Below, one piece after another: positions 1 to 5,854 of a DNA stretch of 7,319 bases. The DNA comes from Clostridiales bacterium. Lineage in GTDB: Bacteria; Bacillota; Clostridia; Christensenellales; Aristaeellaceae. Both the position numbers and the translations under genes were made by a program. The notes under the pieces are model-generated. The model was not told the DNA's origin. It was given only the letters and a program-made list of their open reading frames with translations, and made no database searches. Every line of letters begins with the position of its first letter. Position 1 is the stretch's first letter. The DNA is taken from positions 1-7,319 of the forward strand of contig SFHK01000088.1 in NCBI GenBank assembly GCA_004556395.1, written 5' to 3'.

Positions 1-466
1 TTGGATTTCTGACGGTGCAGGCATTCCGGCGAAGAATTTGGTTTCCGGCGAAGCGGGCGTGGGGCGCTCCGCTCCCCTACATCCCCTCGGGGGACGGGGC
101 GCGAGAGGGTTTACACCCTCTCGCGCTCTCCCGTGGGGCTGTGCTGGCGGGGATTTGGGTTTTCGACGGAGCTGGTGCGGGCGTTCTGGTGAAGGATTTG
201 GCTTCCGGCGAAGCGGGCGTGGGGCGCTCCGCTCCCCTACACCCCCTCGGGCGACGGGGTGCGAGAGGGCTGCGACCCTCTCGCGCTCTCCCGGGGCTGT
301 GCTGGCGGGGATTTGGATTTCTGACGGTGCAGGCATTCCGGCGAAGAATTTGGCTTCCGACGAAACGGGCGTGGGGCGCTCCGCTCCCCTACACCCCCTC
401 GGGTGACGGGATGCGAGAGGGCTGCGACCCTCTCGCGCTCTCCCGTGGGGCTGTGCTGGCGGGGAT
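1..466 (+). repeat. Three tandem copies of a 154-158 bp structured GC-rich repeat
   Basis: Copies run 1-154 (the window edge may cut the first), 155-312 and 313-466. A fourth copy begins at 467 but diverges after about 10 bases. Copies 1 and 3 share the same first third, while copy 2 has a different 5' part, so the pattern is A-B-A. Every copy holds a conserved core around the sequence GGGCGCTCCGCTCCCCTAC. After the core comes a near-perfect hairpin with arms GCGAGAGGG and CCCTCTCGC, at 101-124, 261-284 and 413-436. The hairpin loops differ between copies while the arms are kept. Unit lengths are not multiples of three, so the reading frame shifts from copy to copy and the open frames across the array are not genes. 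A related inverted copy lies at 7141-7236. The function is unknown; it could be a non-coding structured element or a family of dispersed intergenic repeats. Confidence 0.9.
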
Positions 467-541
467 TTGGGTTTTCACGAAGAGATGGTTTTTCTTCTGA
501 AGAGCATGCGTGCGATTGAAGGCGAAGCGAGGTATGAGGGA

Positions 542-2296
542 ATGAAAAAAGAAGTTCTATATAAGGAAGAAAGCCGGAGCCGCGCGGCGGCGCGGAGAAG
601 GCGGAAGAGGAAGCGGCAGAAGCGGCTGATTCTGTTTTTGTGCGTGCTGACGCTGGCGGCGCTGTGCGTGGCGGGGGCGTCGATTGTGCGCGCGATTACC
701 GAGGACGCGCGGCCACGGAGCTACACGGCCGACGGGCGGCCGATTTACGTATCGGGCGCGTACCGCTACTGCGAGAACGCGGACGGCACGGTGGACATTT
801 TAGGCTACTTCGGCGAGGGCGGCATTGTGACGGTGGCCGGGAGCGTCGACGGGCACGTCGTGAGCGGCGTCGGCGAGAGCGCCTTTGCGGCGCATGCGGA
901 CGTGACGGCCGTGCTGCTGCCGGAGACGGTGTGCCGGATCGGCGCGAACGCGTTTTCCGGCTGCGGGGCGCTTTCGGAGATCGTGCTTTCGAAAAACGTG
1001 TACGCCGTGGGCGACGGCGCGTTTTTGGACTGCGCGGCGCTGACGAGGGCGGCGTTTCTGTATGAAAAGCCCGAGGGCACGGCGGGCGAGGCGGCTTCGG
1101 CGTTTGAGCTGGGCGCGAACGTGTTTTCCGGCTGCGTGCAGCTTTCGGACGTGCAGCTGCCCGCGAGTCTTGAATCGCTGCCGGACGGGCTGTTTTCCGG
1201 CTGCGTACAGCTTGCGGACGTGAGCATTCCCGCGGGCGTGACGAAGCTGGGCGAGGCATGCTTCCTGAACTGCGAGAGCCTGCGGCTGCGCGCGCTGCCG
1301 GAGGGGTTGAAGTCGCTGGGCGCGCGGGCGTTCGCCGGGTGTCGGGCGATGGAGAGCCTGATCGTGCCGGGCGGCGTGAGCGAGATTCCGGTCGAGGCGT
1401 TTTCCGGCTGCGAGTCGCTGTGGGCGCTTTCGCTGACGGACGGCGTGAGGGCGATCGGCCGCGAGGCCTTCGCGGGCTGCGAAGGGCTGGATTCGCTGGC
1501 GCTTCCGGCGTCGGTTGAGGCGGTCGGCGAGGGCGCGTTCCGCGATTGCGCGCGTCTGACGGCGATTTCGCTGCCGGAGGGCGTGGTTTCCGTGGCGGAC
1601 GGGCTGTTCGAGGGCTGCGCGGCGCTTTCGGACGTGCGGCTGCCCGAGACGATTTCCGCCGTGGGCGCGAACGCGTTTTCCGGCTGCACGGCGCTCACCG
1701 CGCTGGAGCTGCCGGGTTCCGTGCGCTGGATTCAGGACGGCGCGTTCCGAGACTGCCGCGCGCTGAAGGCGATTCGCCTGCCGGACGGGCTGGAATCGCT
1801 GGGCGCGGAAGCGTTTTCCGGCTGCGCGGCGCTGGAAACGATGACGATTCCCGGCGGGATTCGCGAGCTGGCGGACGGCGCGCTGCGCGGCTGCGAGAGC
1901 CTTTCGAGCGTGACGCTGCCCGAGACGCTGACGCGCGTGGGTGCGTCGGCCTTTGAAAACGACCGCGCGCTGGCGACGATCGCGCTTCCAAACGCCGTGA
2001 CGGAAATCGCGGCGCGCGCGTTCGCGAACTGCGGGAAGCTGGACGGCGTGGTTCTGCCGGACGCGCTTGTGACGCTGGGGGACGCGGCGTTTGAAAATTG
2101 CGCGTCGCTGACGGCGATCGACGTGCCCGCGGGGGTGGGGAGCGTCGGGAATGCGGCGTTCCGCGGATGTGCGGCGCTGACGCGCGCGTACCTGCCCGGT
2201 ACTGCGGAGATTGGGGAGAGCGCGTTCGAGGGGTGCACGTCGCTGATTGATCTTCGGTTCGGCGAGAGCGGAAACCCGGGCGTGATTATTTCCTGA
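542..2296 (+). CDS. BspA-type leucine-rich-repeat protein with N-terminal membrane anchor
   Basis: The product is 584 residues and is probably displayed outside the cell. Residues 1-28 are very basic (RRRRKRKRQKR near 18-28), followed by a hydrophobic segment at about 29-49 that would act as a signal anchor or an uncleaved signal. It contains a Cys, but the context LAALC is a poor lipobox. From about residue 115 to the C-terminus there are some 20 repeats of about 23 residues of the LRR_5/BspA (Treponema pallidum) type, recognised by the recurring FSGC-x-x-L, FxxCxxL and LPxxVxxIGxxAF signatures. Proteins of this family are linked to adhesion and binding. No LPXTG or other C-terminal anchor follows the repeats. 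The start at 542 is preferred because GAGGT lies 8 bases upstream; in-frame starts at 467 (TTG), 485 and 506 would reach back toward the repeat array. No clear promoter was found upstream. The family is confident; the ligand is unknown. Confidence 0.88.
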   Translation: MKKEVLYKEESRSRAAARRRRKRKRQKRLILFLCVLTLAALCVAGASIVRAITEDARPRSYTADGRPIYVSGAYRYCENADGTVDILGYFGEGGIVTVAGSVDGHVVSGVGESAFAAHADVTAVLLPETVCRIGANAFSGCGALSEIVLSKNVYAVGDGAFLDCAALTRAAFLYEKPEGTAGEAASAFELGANVFSGCVQLSDVQLPASLESLPDGLFSGCVQLADVSIPAGVTKLGEACFLNCESLRLRALPEGLKSLGARAFAGCRAMESLIVPGGVSEIPVEAFSGCESLWALSLTDGVRAIGREAFAGCEGLDSLALPASVEAVGEGAFRDCARLTAISLPEGVVSVADGLFEGCAALSDVRLPETISAVGANAFSGCTALTALELPGSVRWIQDGAFRDCRALKAIRLPDGLESLGAEAFSGCAALETMTIPGGIRELADGALRGCESLSSVTLPETLTRVGASAFENDRALATIALPNAVTEIAARAFANCGKLDGVVLPDALVTLGDAAFENCASLTAIDVPAGVGSVGNAAFRGCAALTRAYLPGTAEIGESAFEGCTSLIDLRFGESGNPGVIIS

Positions 2297-2315
2297 AAAA
2301 TGAATTGTGGGATGA

Positions 2316-2348
2316 CTGCGCGTCGCGTTCTTTGCGGTGCGCGGTTTT
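2316..2348 (+). terminator. Intrinsic terminator of the leucine-rich-repeat gene
   Basis: An 11-bp stem (2316-2326 with 2334-2344, three G-T wobbles) with a 7-base loop is followed by TTTT. It starts 20 bases after the stop codon of the leucine-rich-repeat gene. The U-tract is short, so efficiency may be moderate. Confidence 0.6.
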
Positions 2349-2349
2349 C

Positions 2350-2527
2350 GTAGTTGTCTGCGTCGATTGCGGAGAGGGCGATGGCAGCGCCCCGGCGGAG
2401 GGCTGGGCTGGGGTGGTCGCGCATCTGCATGCCGGCGCTGAAGAAGTGCCGCATTGGCGAGGTGCAGGACAGCCGGTGGCTGCGGGAAACGAAGGAAGAA
2501 TGCGCAGGGAAGGACGTTTTCCTTCTG
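2350..2527 (+). pseudogene. Decayed 3' fragment of asnA (aspartate-ammonia ligase)
   Basis: Bases 2417-2527 align without gaps to the last 111 coding bases of the intact asnA at 4161-4271, with about 16 differences by hand count. The fragment would encode SRICM...VFLL, the C-terminal tail of AsnA. About 9 of 37 residues differ, including the His of the HIGEVQ motif (now Arg), and the stop codon has changed from TAG to GAG. That many amino-acid changes for so few base changes suggests relaxed selection. Upstream, about 2350-2390 weakly resembles the asnA segment coding for GVRVDEEAMARQ (near 4022-4060), so an internal deletion may separate the two parts; this left portion is uncertain. There is no start codon or N-terminal domain, so no functional synthetase is made. 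It is a remnant of a duplicated or replaced asnA. Confidence 0.82.
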
Positions 2528-2536
2528 GAGATTGCG

Positions 2537-2569
2537 AAAGGGCGCGCTTTGGATGGAAGCGCGCCCTTT
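2537..2569. terminator. Perfect 13-bp hairpin, copy of the asnA terminator
   Basis: The arms AAAGGGCGCGCTT and AAGCGCGCCCTTT pair perfectly around a 7-base loop. A central stretch of 22 bases is identical to the terminator after intact asnA (4292-4324). The hairpin is symmetrical and lies between the asnA remnant on the plus strand and the end of the minus-strand GNAT gene, so it could stop transcription from both sides. The T-tract is only three bases in either direction. Confidence 0.7.
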
Positions 2570-2606
2570 GACTCGGAGGGAGGTTATGTGGTCGTCAAAC
2601 TGGAAT

Positions 2607-3050
2607 TTATATTTTTTTCTGTAAATAAATCATATCTATCAGTTGAGTACCTGCTTCATATATTGGATGGTCATAATTATCCGTGAAGAAGTTTTTAATG
2701 CTATGCGTACGAATAAATCCACACTTCTCATAAAAAGGGATTGTCAACGGACTATCCCCTGTGCCAACTTGCAATATAGAATACTTCCCTTTGTATGTCG
2801 TAGCAACAAAGTCAATTAGTTCTTTGCCGTAACCCTTTCCCTGATATTCTGGTTCAGTTGCAATATTTTTGATTTCAAGAACACCGTTCCCCTCGTCTGT
2901 TACCACACATTCGCACTTAACTCCATCATCGTCCAAAACATACATTGTCCCTCTATTAAGATACCTGTCTATCATATCTTCCTGCTCATCTGCTAATAGC
3001 AATAGAGGAAGAAATTGTTTTTTATTCTCCTTGATTTCTTTAATTTTCAT
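2607..3050 (-). CDS. GNAT-family N-acetyltransferase
   Basis: The 147-residue product is a single-domain GNAT enzyme, expected to move an acetyl group from acetyl-CoA to an amine substrate in the cytoplasm. The acetyl-CoA binding motif A is visible at residues 62-80 with Q70-G-K-G-Y-G75, preceded by the beta strand VLEIKNIAT. The segment PFYEKCGF at about 105-112 is the typical motif B region ending a GNAT fold. The start at 3050 is chosen because GGGAG lies about 9 bases upstream; an in-frame ATG at 3116 would fall at the -35 element of its own promoter (3088-3116). The gene is clearly richer in A+T than the leucine-rich-repeat, asnA and regulator genes around it, suggesting horizontal acquisition. 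It is monocistronic and convergent with the asnA remnant. The substrate cannot be told; an antibiotic-modifying role is possible but unsupported. Confidence 0.85.
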   Translation of the reverse strand: MKIKEIKENKKQFLPLLLLADEQEDMIDRYLNRGTMYVLDDDGVKCECVVTDEGNGVLEIKNIATEPEYQGKGYGKELIDFVATTYKGKYSILQVGTGDSPLTIPFYEKCGFIRTHSIKNFFTDNYDHPIYEAGTQLIDMIYLQKKI

Positions 3051-3080
3051 ATCAACACGCTCCCTAAATTTCGATTTCTG

Positions 3081-3145
3081 CGTTTCCATCTTACCACGCC
3101 GCGCGAAAAAACGCAAGAACCGCGCGCATGGCTTTATCCGCTGCG
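3081..3145 (-). repeat. 65-bp promoter module shared with 4896-4960, copy 1
   Basis: This segment aligns without gaps to 4896-4960 with about 13 differences by hand count, including an identical run of 19 bases covering the -35 element and part of the spacer. Similarity stops on both sides. It covers the promoter and the DNA upstream of it but not the coding region. Confidence 0.8.
3088..3116 (-). promoter_or_regulatory. Promoter of the GNAT gene
   Basis: On the minus strand, -35 TTGCGT (3116-3111) and -10 TAAGAT (3093-3088) are separated by exactly 17 bp. The Shine-Dalgarno and start codon at 3050 lie downstream. The whole segment closely matches the promoter of the membrane-protein gene at 4903-4931. 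Confidence 0.72.
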
Positions 3146-3199
3146 GCGGCGAGGCCTGCCGCTATGAACGCGCGGGTTTTGAGAAATTGCGTAAACGTA

Positions 3200-3228
3200 T
3201 AGACGAATGATGCATTCCATGCTATAAT
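3200..3228 (+). promoter_or_regulatory. Extended -10 promoter of asnA
   Basis: TATAAT at 3223-3228 is preceded by TGC, an extended -10 motif. TAGACG at 3200-3205 matches the -35 consensus at four of six positions with 17-bp spacing. Transcription would start near 3235, leaving a leader of only about 28 bases before the asnA start. That leaves no room for the T-box leader that often precedes amino-acid genes in Bacillota. Confidence 0.8.
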
Positions 3229-3251
3229 ACGGCGTGAAACCGCTTGAAAAT

Positions 3252-3257
3252 GGAGGA
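3252..3257 (+). promoter_or_regulatory. Ribosome binding site of asnA
   Basis: GGAGGA is a near-perfect Shine-Dalgarno sequence. Its spacing decides for the GTG start at 3264 over the neighbouring ATG at 3258. Confidence 0.75.
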
Positions 3258-3263
3258 ATGGTT

Positions 3264-4274
3264 GTGGGAAGCTGCATGATTCCGGAGGGATACAGAAGTC
3301 TTTTAAGCGTTCAGGACACGGAGAAGGCCATCAAATATGTGAAGGACACCTTTGAAAGAACCTTTGCCGACGCGATGCGTCTGCTTCGAATCAGCGCGCC
3401 GTTATTTGTGACGGCGGATTCGGGTCTGAACGACAATCTGAACGGCGTGGAGCGTCCCGTGAGCTTTTACATCCGCGCGATGGACGGCGAGAGCATGGAA
3501 ATTGTGCATTCGCTGGCGAAGTGGAAGCGGCAGGCGCTGCGCGACTACGGCTTCGGCATGCACGAGGGTCTGTACACGGACATGAACGCCATCAGGCGCG
3601 ACGAGGACTTGGACAATCTTCACAGCGTATACGTCGACCAGTGGGACTGGGAAAAGGTGATTTCGCGCGAGGACCGAACGCGGGCGTATCTGGAGGACAC
3701 GGTGAAGGTGATCGTGCGCGTGCTGGCGGCGACGGAGCTGGCGGCGTGCGCGATGTTCCCCGCGCTCACGCCCTCGGTGAACCCCACGGTGACGTTCGTC
3801 ACGTCGCAGGAATTAGAGGATTTGTATCCGCAGCTTTCGCCGAAGGAGCGCGAAAACGAGATCACGAAGAAGTACGGCACGGTGTTCCTTGAGAACATCG
3901 GCGGGAGCCTGAAGTCCGGCAGGCCGCACGACGGCCGCGCGCCGGACTACGACGACTGGTCGCTGAACGGCGACATACTGGTGTGGAACGACGTGCTCGG
4001 GCGCGCGTTTGAGATTTCGTCGATGGGCGTCCGCGTGGACGAGGAAGCGATGGCGCGCCAGCTGGCGCTCGCGGGCGCGGAAGACAGGAAGAGCCTGCCG
4101 TTCCACTCCGAGCTTCTGAACGGAAGGCTGCCGCTCTCCATCGGCGGCGGACTGGGGCAGTCGCGCATCTGCATGCTGGTTTTGAAAAAGTGCCACATCG
4201 GCGAGGTGCAGGCCAGCCAGTGGCCGCGGGAAATGAAGGAGGAATGCGCGGAAAAGGGCGTTTTCCTTCTGTAG
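3264..4274 (+). CDS. asnA: Aspartate-ammonia ligase (asparagine synthetase A)
   Basis: AsnA makes asparagine from aspartate and ammonia with ATP going to AMP and pyrophosphate, in the cytoplasm; its fold resembles class II aminoacyl-tRNA synthetases. The 336-residue product compares well with about 330 in E. coli. Family signatures appear in order: SGLNDNLNGVERPVSF (residues 53-68), HSLAKWKRQ (82-90), HSVYVDQWDWE, FVTSQEL, GRAPDYDDW, LNGDILVWN, SSMGVRVD and the C-terminal IGGGLGQSR followed by HIGEVQA. None of the hallmark motifs is missing. The start is taken as GTG 3264 because GGAGGA at 3252-3257 is 6 bases upstream. ATG 3258 would be too close to it, ATG 3276 is possible but far, and GTG 3234 lies at the predicted transcription start. 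The gene has its own promoter and terminator and appears monocistronic. A decayed copy of its 3' end lies upstream at 2350-2527. Confidence 0.96.
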   Translation: MGSCMIPEGYRSLLSVQDTEKAIKYVKDTFERTFADAMRLLRISAPLFVTADSGLNDNLNGVERPVSFYIRAMDGESMEIVHSLAKWKRQALRDYGFGMHEGLYTDMNAIRRDEDLDNLHSVYVDQWDWEKVISREDRTRAYLEDTVKVIVRVLAATELAACAMFPALTPSVNPTVTFVTSQELEDLYPQLSPKERENEITKKYGTVFLENIGGSLKSGRPHDGRAPDYDDWSLNGDILVWNDVLGRAFEISSMGVRVDEEAMARQLALAGAEDRKSLPFHSELLNGRLPLSIGGGLGQSRICMLVLKKCHIGEVQASQWPREMKEECAEKGVFLL

Positions 4275-4291
4275 CCTGCAGGGAGCTTTTC

Positions 4292-4324
4292 AGGGGCGCG
4301 CTTTGGATGGAAGCGCGTCCTTTT
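4292..4324 (+). terminator. Intrinsic terminator of asnA
   Basis: A 12-bp stem (4292-4303 with 4311-4322, two G-T wobbles) with loop TGGATGG is followed by TTTTGT, 17 bases after the asnA stop. The same hairpin recurs at 2537-2569 after the asnA remnant. Confidence 0.82.
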
Positions 4325-4487
4325 GTCTGGGGCGCCGCCGCATTGTGCGGTGACGCCTTTGCATCTGACGAAAAATCCGTTCGCCGGCCGACCGCCTCAT
4401 TTGTGCGGCGTTGCCCTGGAGGGGAGGGTATGCGTTCGCCAGGCCGGAAGCCGCTCAGCTGTTACAAATACCATAATTGGAATTGGA

Positions 4488-4856
4488 TTACTTGCTGTTT
4501 GCCCTTTTCTTTGCCGCGTAAATCAGCACAATAATCGTATGCACGATCAGTACAGCAACCGATATTGCCACAATAAGTGAGTGGGAAGTAAAGGGCTTGA
4601 AATAATGTCCCATCGGCTCCAATCCAGACAGTTTTGCAGCTGCACAGGAAGAAACAAAACTCAATACATTGCCAATATAGAGAACAGTAACATTGTTTGT
4701 TTTCAACGCTCCAAAACCCAGCAGGGCAAAACCTGCAATCATTACTCCATAGAACGATATTGTTCCGGATGTCGCATCACCATTCACGGAAAGAAAGGCA
4801 AATGGAACACAGTATGCAATCAACAAAAAGACCCTGATAATCCACTCCTTTTTCAT
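4488..4856 (-). CDS. Small four-helix integral membrane protein, function unknown
   Basis: The 122-residue product has four predicted membrane segments at about residues 5-25, 33-51, 56-75 and 92-115, a short basic N-terminus (MKKEW) and a basic C-terminus (KKRANSK), consistent with both ends in the cytoplasm. I do not recognise a named family. No catalytic or ligand motif stands out; Cys16 and Cys71 lie in membrane segments 1 and 3. The start at 4856 is well supported by AAAGGAG placed 7 bases upstream. Like the GNAT gene it is rich in A+T compared with its surroundings, lies on the minus strand, is convergent with asnA and uses a closely similar promoter. It is probably an acquired gene. 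A role in transport, immunity or stress cannot be inferred from the sequence. Confidence 0.8.
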   Translation of the reverse strand: MKKEWIIRVFLLIAYCVPFAFLSVNGDATSGTISFYGVMIAGFALLGFGALKTNNVTVLYIGNVLSFVSSCAAAKLSGLEPMGHYFKPFTSHSLIVAISVAVLIVHTIIVLIYAAKKRANSK

Positions 4857-4895
4857 GCAATCACTCCTTTGTCAAATCCGATATGCCGGTCTCCG

Positions 4896-4960
4896 CGTTT
4901 CAATTTTATCACGGGGCGCGAAAAAACGCAAGAATCGCGTGGAAAGCCCCATCCGCTGCG
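4896..4960 (-). repeat. 65-bp promoter module shared with 3081-3145, copy 2
   Basis: This is the second copy of the promoter segment described at 3081-3145, aligned without gaps at a constant offset of 1815 bases. It ends just before the terminator of the iron-sulfur gene. Confidence 0.8.
4903..4931 (-). promoter_or_regulatory. Promoter of the small membrane-protein gene
   Basis: On the minus strand, -35 TTGCGT (4931-4926) and -10 TAAAAT (4908-4903) are separated by 17 bp, followed by the Shine-Dalgarno and the start at 4856. The -35 and most of the spacer are the same as in the GNAT promoter. Confidence 0.75.
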
Positions 4961-4969
4961 CCGGGCATG

Positions 4970-5004
4970 AAAAACCGACCCGCCGAATTTCAGGCAGGCC
5001 GGTT
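4970..5004 (-). terminator. Intrinsic terminator of the 4Fe-4S protein gene
   Basis: Read on the minus strand, an 11-bp stem (5003-4993 with 4984-4974, two G-T wobbles) with an 8-base loop is followed by TTTTTC. Between it and the stop codon of the iron-sulfur gene lies a second perfect 8-bp hairpin (5013-5020 with 5030-5037) without a T-tract, which may protect the 3' end of the message. Confidence 0.8.
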
Positions 5005-5047
5005 GAGGGGGTGCCGGGGGAGCGACGCGCCCCCGGCTTCCCCGGAG

Positions 5048-5764
5048 TCAGTCTACGATTCTTCCGTCCGTGGAAATCGTCACGACCTGCCACGGGATGA
5101 ATTTGCCGCTGTTCTGAAGCGCGGTTTTCGCCGCGTTTTCCAGTCCGCCGCAGCAGGGAACCTCCATGCGGACGACGGTCACGCTTTTGATGTCGTTATT
5201 CCGGATGATCTCGGTGAGCTTCTCGGAGTAGTCCACGCCGTCCAGCTTCGGGCAGCCGACGAGGGTGATGCGTCCACGGATAAATTCCTCGTGGAACGCG
5301 GCGCAGGCGTATGCCGTGCAGTCCGCGGCGATGAGCAGCTTCGCGCCGTCGAAATAGGGCGCGTTTACGGGAACGAGCTTGATCTGCACCGGCCACTGGG
5401 AAAGCCGGCTGACCGGCTTCGTATTCATATAAGAAGGTTCCTCGCCCGCGCATTCCGCGCGCCGGATGCTCTTTGACTGCGTGCCCGGACAGCCGCAGGG
5501 CAGGGTCATGCCCTCCTTGCGCATCTTCCTTTGCCTGTTTTCCAGAACGGCCTTCTCGTCGTAGGCGGCGGCTTCGCGCTCCACAAAGGCGATCGCGCCG
5601 GTGGGACAGGCGGGCAGGCAGTCGCCCAGACCGTCGCAATAGTCGTCGCGCATCAGCTTCGCCTTGCCGTCCACCATGGCGATGGCGCCCTCGTGACACG
5701 CCGCCGCGCACGCGCCGCAGCCGTTGCACTTCTCGCGGTCGATTTCAATGATTCGTCTTTTCAT
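5048..5764 (-). CDS. Ferredoxin-like 4Fe-4S cysteine-rich protein
   Basis: The 238-residue product carries an N-terminal ferredoxin domain. The first cluster motif is C13-x2-C16-x2-C19-x3-C23; the second is C43-x5-C49-x3-C53-P, with Leu46 where a classical ferredoxin has its second Cys. This CDGLGDCLPACP form probably binds a variant or [3Fe-4S]-type cluster, or takes a fourth ligand from elsewhere. The C-terminal part (about 86-238) is also Cys-rich: C90-G-C92-P, C105, C149, C154, C171-P and the striking PCCGG at 203-207, suggesting extra metal or redox sites. No signal peptide or membrane helix is seen, so it should be cytoplasmic. The start at 5764 has an AAGGGG-type site 11 bases upstream; the longer open frame to 6304 runs antisense to the regulator gene and is rejected. 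It is divergent from a Crp/Fnr regulator that probably controls it. An electron-transfer or redox/nitrosative-stress role is inferred. Confidence 0.87.
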   Translation of the reverse strand: MKRRIIEIDREKCNGCGACAAACHEGAIAMVDGKAKLMRDDYCDGLGDCLPACPTGAIAFVEREAAAYDEKAVLENRQRKMRKEGMTLPCGCPGTQSKSIRRAECAGEEPSYMNTKPVSRLSQWPVQIKLVPVNAPYFDGAKLLIAADCTAYACAAFHEEFIRGRITLVGCPKLDGVDYSEKLTEIIRNNDIKSVTVVRMEVPCCGGLENAAKTALQNSGKFIPWQVVTISTDGRIVD

Positions 5765-5798
5765 GTTTCTTTTCGCCCCTTCTTGCTTTTCTGGTCTG

Positions 5799-5806
5799 AT
5801 TATAAT
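5799..5806. promoter_or_regulatory. Overlapping divergent -10 elements in one palindrome
   Basis: The 8-base palindrome ATTATAAT gives a perfect TATAAT on both strands: 5801-5806 for the regulator (+) and 5804-5799 for the iron-sulfur gene (-). Neither has a good -35. At 17-bp spacing the plus strand reads CCTTCT and the minus strand CCGACT. Polymerase could use only one direction at a time, so the two genes would compete, and an activator is likely to be needed. Confidence 0.65.
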
Positions 5807-5826
5807 AGAATAGAAGCGGCAAGTCG

Positions 5827-5840
5827 GTTGAATTTTCAAC
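5827..5840. promoter_or_regulatory. Candidate operator for the Crp/Fnr-family regulator
   Basis: The inverted repeat GTTGAATTTTCAAC has 6-base arms around TT. If the minus-strand transcript starts 7 bases past its -10, near 5792, the repeat spans -35 to -48 and is centred at -41.5, the classical class II activator position of Crp/Fnr proteins. For the regulator's own transcript it lies within the leader just before the ribosome binding site, suited to autorepression. The spacing between TTGA and TCAA is 4, two fewer than in the E. coli Fnr consensus, so the match is suggestive only. Confidence 0.5.
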
Positions 5841-5854
5841 GGAAGGGGATTTTC

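Noticed and set aside
1..466. CRISPR array
   Set aside because: Units are 154-158 bp and similar throughout, with no short repeats separated by unique spacers and no cas genes.
15..500. Open reading frames across the left repeat array
   Set aside because: They follow repeat units whose lengths (154 and 158) are not multiples of three, so each copy is read in a different frame, and no ribosome binding site supports them. The Arg- and Pro-rich products are what open frames in GC-rich DNA look like.
542..700. Lipoprotein signal peptide on the leucine-rich-repeat protein
   Set aside because: The Cys in the hydrophobic segment is preceded by Leu rather than Gly, Ala or Ser, so the lipobox is poor; a signal anchor is the simpler reading.
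805..1698. Long minus-strand open frame opposite the leucine-rich-repeat gene
   Set aside because: It is a Ser/Pro/Ala-rich shadow produced by the periodic GC-rich repeats of the real gene on the plus strand.
3150..3235. T-box riboswitch ahead of asnA
   Set aside because: No specifier or T-box motif is visible, and the promoter lies too close to the start codon.
4325..4487. Possible short gene or regulatory RNA between asnA terminator and membrane gene
   Set aside because: Only two imperfect CCGC/GCGG hairpins near 4335 and 4395 were seen; there is no T-tract, promoter or supported start.
2600..4490. Short target-site duplications around the two A+T-rich genes
   Set aside because: A shared TGGAATT precedes both gene ends (near 2600 and 4480), but seven bases in A+T-rich DNA can arise by chance and no terminal inverted repeats or transposase were found.
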